A stretch of DNA of 64,000 nucleotides from Fulvivirga marina (lineage in GTDB: Bacteria > Bacteroidota > Bacteroidia > Cytophagales > Cyclobacteriaceae), in NCBI RefSeq assembly GCF_016775155.1, contig NZ_JAEUGD010000058.1, positions 199,733 to 263,732 of the forward strand, given 5' to 3'. Shown piece by piece: positions 60,811 to 64,000 of this stretch; position 1 is the first letter of the stretch, and each line of letters opens with the position of its first letter. The notes beneath the pieces were generated by a model that saw only the letters and a list, made by a program, of their open reading frames with translations, made no database searches and was not told where the DNA came from. Both the position numbers and the translations under genes were made by a program.

Positions 60811-61248
60811 TTAGGATATTTCTATCGTCTTAACAGGTTTTCCCTTAGCTTCAGGCACTTTGGGAAGGTGCACCCTGAGTATACCACTTTCGTATTCTGC
60901 TTTTATATCATCAGCCTGTACCGTTCGGGGCAGGTCAAAAGAGCGATAGAAAGATGTATAATCAAACTCTCTGCGTGTATAGCTTTTATTCTGCTCTTCA
61001 GTCTGTTCCTCTTTTTCTACATTGATCTCTAGTATGTTATTATCAACATCTACATGAAAATCCTTTTTGGTCATACCAGGGGCAGCTATTTCTACGAGAA
61101 ACTCATCATTGGTTTCCCTTATATTGGCCGCAGGCACCCTGGAATAACGGGATGGTGTAGAGAAAAAACTATCCATGTCAAATAAATCCATCAGGTTGCT
61201 ACGCATTCCGGGCAGCACATCCTTTGTTCTTCTTGTTAATAGGGACAT
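60811..61248 (-). CDS. Small heat shock protein, Hsp20 family
   Basis: A 145-residue ATP-independent holdase. The alpha-crystallin domain runs from about 40 to 135: RVPAANIRETNDEFLVEIAAPGMTKKDFHVDVDNNILEI, FDYTSFYRSFDLPRTVQADDIKAEYESGILRVHLPKVPEAKGKPVKTIEI. The GILRVHLPK segment is the conserved strand signature. It lacks a long C-terminal tail; the I-x-I-like end (TIEIS) could serve oligomer contacts. It follows the YciF-like gene with 38 bases between, likely one stress operon. Confidence 0.94.
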   Translation of the reverse strand: MSLLTRRTKDVLPGMRSNLMDLFDMDSFFSTPSRYSRVPAANIRETNDEFLVEIAAPGMTKKDFHVDVDNNILEINVEKEEQTEEQNKSYTRREFDYTSFYRSFDLPRTVQADDIKAEYESGILRVHLPKVPEAKGKPVKTIEIS

Positions 61249-61286
61249 TATAATTTTAATTTATAAGGTTAAGTGATTATTTTTCA

Positions 61287-61793
61287 TTAAAGGACTACGG
61301 AGGCCGCCTTTTTGTTGACCTCCCATTCGGCCAGGTCAGACAGATCCTCATCAATGGATTTTTCTTGCTCAAGTGCTTTATGAAGATTCGCCGCTATTTC
61401 ATCCTGACCTATTTCCCTGGCATAGGAAGTCAACGATCCGAAGCCGGTTATTTTGTTATGATTTAATCGCTGAATGGAATTAATAATGGCCGCGTCACGC
61501 ACTTCAGCATCCTTACTGCGTTTTATCAGGGCTTTTGTTTGCTTAATAATGGACTCACAGCATAAATTCTTTTCGCCTTGCCCCTTTACTCTTAACTTTT
61601 TAAAAGCTTCATCCAGATAGCTTATCTCAGTTTTGGCCATTTTTAATTGGCGGTCTATGATGGCTTTTAGTTGTTGATTAGTGGCATCCTTCAGAATTTC
61701 AGGCAATTCTTTTTGTTCCTGCATGGCAGCATCATGCAACTCTCTTCCTTGTTCCAGGAAAAGATCCTTAAGATTTTCCAATTTTGTTGCCAT
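61287..61793 (-). CDS. Ferritin-like DUF892 protein (YciE/YciF family)
   Basis: A 168-residue helical protein of the DUF892 (YciE/YciF) ferritin-like family. Start ENLKDLFLEQGRELHDAAMQEQKELPEILKDAT, the middle LKAIIDRQLKMAKTEISYLDEAFKKL and CCESIIKQTKALIKRSKDAEVRDAAIINSIQRLNHNKITGFGSLTSYAREIGQDEIAANLHKALEQEKSID fit the four-helix bundle. The Glu and His residues of the di-metal site are present in part (E54-like and H in RLNHNK). Family members are induced by stress and are common in stress islands. It is just upstream of hsp20. The dyad TGACCCATGTTGTCA (61862-61876) is 69-83 bases upstream. Confidence 0.9.
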   Translation of the reverse strand: MATKLENLKDLFLEQGRELHDAAMQEQKELPEILKDATNQQLKAIIDRQLKMAKTEISYLDEAFKKLRVKGQGEKNLCCESIIKQTKALIKRSKDAEVRDAAIINSIQRLNHNKITGFGSLTSYAREIGQDEIAANLHKALEQEKSIDEDLSDLAEWEVNKKAASVVL

Positions 61794-62002
61794 AATTAGT
61801 GATTTTTAGTTAGATAATTAGGTTATGATATAAAATTAGCATATACACAAAGGCAGCCCAATGACCCATGTTGTCAGAAGGCAAGATTTATATCCTGGGA
61901 ACCTGATGATCAGAGCGATGGGGGCAATGCAATTTAGAACTTCGAATAATACATGTATTTCACCCTTATTTATCCTGGATAAGCATCCGTTTAGAAGGTA
62001 AG
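61794..62002. other. Region upstream of the YciF-like gene
   Basis: Holds TGAC-N7-GTCA (61862-61876) 69-83 bases before the YciF-like start, similar in position to the dyads before E1alpha and acsA. The GT4 gene ends at 62003, so this is also its 3' flank. No terminator seen. Confidence 0.35.
61862..61876. promoter_or_regulatory. Dyad TGACCCATGTTGTCA upstream of the YciF-hsp20 unit
   Basis: Arms TGAC and GTCA around a seven-base spacer, 69-83 bases upstream of the YciF-like start. It has the same outer bases as the perfect palindrome upstream of E1alpha, with a longer spacer. Confidence 0.3.
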
Positions 62003-63241
62003 TCAGCTCGACTTGGTGCTACTTAAAATCTCCTTATAGTATTTGTTCACCTGAATAATTTGCTGGTCCCACTGATGCTGCTGGGCAAAAGCATAGCCAT
62101 TCTGTCCCATTTCCTTTCGATGCTGCGGGTTCTGGTACATATATTCAACAGCTTCTGCCAACTCTTTTACTGTGGATTCCGGTTTCGTCACCGGTACTTT
62201 TATTGCCGCATTGGAAGGTATGTGATCACGCGCCCCTTGGTGATTAAGGGTAATAATGGGAAGCTTAAAAGCCATGGCTTCCAGAAACTGAGAGCCAAAA
62301 GAATCACGCAAGCTGCATAGCATAAACACATCGTGTTCCTTATATGCAGCCTTTACTTCATACCACGAGACCTGCCCCCGCCATGTCACATGCTCTTGAA
62401 CACCATAGTCTATCAACCATTGGTTCACTCGGCACCCCAATTTACCGTCGCCAAGGATAGTCAGGTGAAAAGGAATGTTTTTCATCTTCACTTCTTTTAG
62501 CGCCTCTAGCACCAGGGGAAGACCCTTGCGCGCAAATATCCGCCCAACCCAAAGTATCCTCAGTTCATCGGACTGACTATGGTTTGAATCTTCACTGTCC
62601 GTAAAAAAATCATTTGAAAGTGCTGTATCCAAAAAGACCCTGACCTTCTCCCCTCCCATCGATTTCACCTTCTCCCATGTATCATTATTTGATGCCAATA
62701 TCAGATCAGCCTGTTGTATTGTCTTCATAAAATCAGGGTTAAAGGCCATCAGCAACTCACTGGTCCATTTCCTAAAAATCTCCATATACCAACCTCTTAC
62801 AAAGTATTTTTTAAAAGCCACAGGAGCAAAGTTATTCCCCCCTACAGGACCGAACACAAAAGGCTTCTTCAACCTCCACAACCCCGCCCCTAACTGCAAA
62901 CTACCTAAAGTTACATGGTGAAGAAGGTCGAAATTTATTTCTTTATCGATAGCCGCAGCTTTACGAGCAGCTTTATGCTGCCACACCAAGTAGTGTAGGT
63001 AAATAAAAGGCTGGTAACGGTACAGGTAATTGATCCAACGAGGTACATCAATGAATTCCACATGTATTTTTAGAGAAGGATAGTGTTTTAAAGCTTTTTT
63101 AATAGCCTCCTCTCCTTCCCTGGTGGTAAAGCACCATACCTCATGTCCCAGCATGGCATTCCCCAAGACCCAATGCCAACCGTTACCAGGTTCTGAACCC
63201 CGATCAGGAATGCAGGCATATGCGGAGATCAGCAGCCTCAT
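62003..63241 (-). CDS. Glycosyltransferase family 4
   Basis: A 412-residue GT-B enzyme. N-terminal MRLLISAYACIPDRGSEPGNGWHWV is typical of a GT4 group acting on exopolysaccharide. The donor domain shows ILWVGRIFARKGLPLVLEALKEVK, TILGDGKLGCRVN and MLCSLRDSFGSQFLEAMAFKLPIITLNHQGARDHI. Residues 60-180 include a likely membrane-peripheral patch. It lies one base after the GT2 gene on the minus strand and belongs to a polysaccharide cluster that continues past the right edge. Donor and acceptor unknown. Confidence 0.92.
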   Translation of the reverse strand: MRLLISAYACIPDRGSEPGNGWHWVLGNAMLGHEVWCFTTREGEEAIKKALKHYPSLKIHVEFIDVPRWINYLYRYQPFIYLHYLVWQHKAARKAAAIDKEINFDLLHHVTLGSLQLGAGLWRLKKPFVFGPVGGNNFAPVAFKKYFVRGWYMEIFRKWTSELLMAFNPDFMKTIQQADLILASNNDTWEKVKSMGGEKVRVFLDTALSNDFFTDSEDSNHSQSDELRILWVGRIFARKGLPLVLEALKEVKMKNIPFHLTILGDGKLGCRVNQWLIDYGVQEHVTWRGQVSWYEVKAAYKEHDVFMLCSLRDSFGSQFLEAMAFKLPIITLNHQGARDHIPSNAAIKVPVTKPESTVKELAEAVEYMYQNPQHRKEMGQNGYAFAQQHQWDQQIIQVNKYYKEILSSTKSS

Positions 63242-63242
63242 T

Positions 63243-64000
63243 TCAATGAATTAAATAACCAAAAATACGCTGTATATAGCCCTTCAACAGATGCATAGGC
63301 ACCAATCCTGCAGGTGAGTTCCGCAGGGTATATATAGTAAAATTGCGTAGGTTGCCTCCACCTTTAATCGTAAACAAGTGATTGTAATAGTTTTTAAGGC
63401 TCTTTTTATTTCTAATCTTGTGATCACCTCCCTCCTCAGGGTAAGTAAACAGGTGGGCATCATAATTACAGTAAACTTTGAAACTGTTTCGCCTGGCCAT
63501 TACCGTAAAATCATAATCTGCCATATAATGAGGTAATTTCTTCTCCTCAAAGAGCCCTATGACATCAAAAATAGCTCTGGGTACTAACAATCCACGTCCC
63601 GGAAACAGAGAAACCTCATGTAACCCCTTCCAGTCTTTTTCATCCAACTCCTCCAGGAGGTATCTGGACGTGTTCCATATCTTATGTGTGATCTCTCCAC
63701 CATAGTAGGGCTTCAATGTATCAAAATCTATTTCCAGCGCTCCAAGTAATGCATATGGCTCTTTTGCCGACCAATACAACATCTTTTCCATAAAATCGAC
63801 TGCTGCTATGGTATCGTTATTCATGGTCATTACGTATTCAGCACCGGCATCCAGAGCATGCCTAATACCCAAGTTCACTGCTGCTGTCCAAAACAGATTC
63901 CCATTTCCCTTAATTATTGTTACTTCCGGAAATTCCTGTTCCAGCATCTCTTCTGTTCCATCAGTAGAGCCATCATCGACTACGATAATATTATGCTCAT
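63243..64000 (-). CDS. Glycosyltransferase family 2, N-terminus cut by window edge
   Basis: At least 252 codons of an inverting GT-A enzyme. The start lies beyond base 64000: the open frame runs to the window edge and reads EHNIIVVDDGSTDGTEEMLEQEF, the donor-nucleotide motif that normally lies about 30-40 residues after the start. An internal Met at 63947 is therefore not the real start. Further signs are GNGNLFWTAAVNLGIRHALDAGAEYVMTMNNDTI (metal-site region) and FPGRGLLVPRAIFDVIGLFEEKKLPHYMADYDFTVMARRNSF. The end is a short helical tail. One base separates it from the GT4 gene. Confidence 0.9.
   Translation of the reverse strand, partial: EHNIIVVDDGSTDGTEEMLEQEFPEVTIIKGNGNLFWTAAVNLGIRHALDAGAEYVMTMNNDTIAAVDFMEKMLYWSAKEPYALLGALEIDFDTLKPYYGGEITHKIWNTSRYLLEELDEKDWKGLHEVSLFPGRGLLVPRAIFDVIGLFEEKKLPHYMADYDFTVMARRNSFKVYCNYDAHLFTYPEEGGDHKIRNKKSLKNYYNHLFTIKGGGNLRNFTIYTLRNSPAGLVPMHLLKGYIQRIFGYLIH

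Noticed and set aside
1-64000. Prophage, integrase, transposase or toxin-antitoxin genes
   Set aside because: I looked for recombinase, transposase and short paired genes on both strands and found none; composition looks even.

Overview
The window looks like chromosomal DNA of a Bacteroidota bacterium, most likely an aerobic gliding-type member of the Cytophagales. The reasons are a surface protein with a type IX secretion (gliding-motility type B) C-terminal domain next to a PorP/SprF gene, Bacteroidota-style curli genes, AT-rich intergenic DNA, few strong Shine-Dalgarno sequences, and many response regulators and PAS kinases. Genus cannot be fixed from sequence alone. I saw no tRNA, rRNA, CRISPR array, insertion sequence or phage gene.

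Layout. (1) 1-18825 is a stress and central-energy block: a partial ftsH, an eRF1-like baeRF protein, a CPA2 antiporter, a Ca-type P-ATPase, a pyruvate dehydrogenase E1alpha/VOC/E1beta/E2/ACP operon, acetyl-CoA synthetase, a lipoprotein HtrA protease, an alpha/beta hydrolase, a Spy-like periplasmic protein, PolX, and a fused response regulator-Crp transcription factor. (2) 19347-24402 is a tightly coupled five-gene operon: LolA-like protein, two FtsX permeases, LolD-like ATPase and a DUF1302-like outer-membrane barrel, probably a complete trans-envelope exporter. (3) 24659-31466 is a curli cluster: csgE, csgF, a long csgG, two large major curlins, a small curlin and a PD40 lipoprotein. (4) 32769-34615 holds a response regulator and a PAS histidine kinase whose 5' end has been broken by frameshifts. 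(5) 35473-51840 is a polysaccharide locus: fcl and gmd (GDP-fucose), an initiating sugar-phosphate transferase, a WecG-type transferase, a beta-helix protein, GT2 and GT4 transferases, and a CDP-glucose-derived C-methyl sugar set (rfbF, rfbG, C-methyltransferase, rfbC-like epimerase, PIG-L deacetylase, iron oxygenase, DUF4910 peptidase-like protein). (6) 52316-56420 pairs a type B T9SS beta-helix surface protein with a PorP/SprF-SPOR fusion. (7) 56532-64000 has a 1332-residue CheB-CheR-PAS-kinase, Hsp20, a YciF-like ferritin-fold protein, and the edge of another glycosyltransferase cluster.

How the parts fit. Most gene groups build or modify the cell surface (curli, exopolysaccharide, T9SS adhesin, envelope transport) or protect the cell under stress. 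A 14-bp dyad ATGAT-N4-ATCAT, the form expected for a Crp/Fnr-family operator, recurs in the intergenic gaps of the stress block, the exporter operon and the polysaccharide locus. The fused response regulator-Crp protein encoded here is an obvious candidate to bind it. That link is my inference and needs a genome-wide motif count and binding data.
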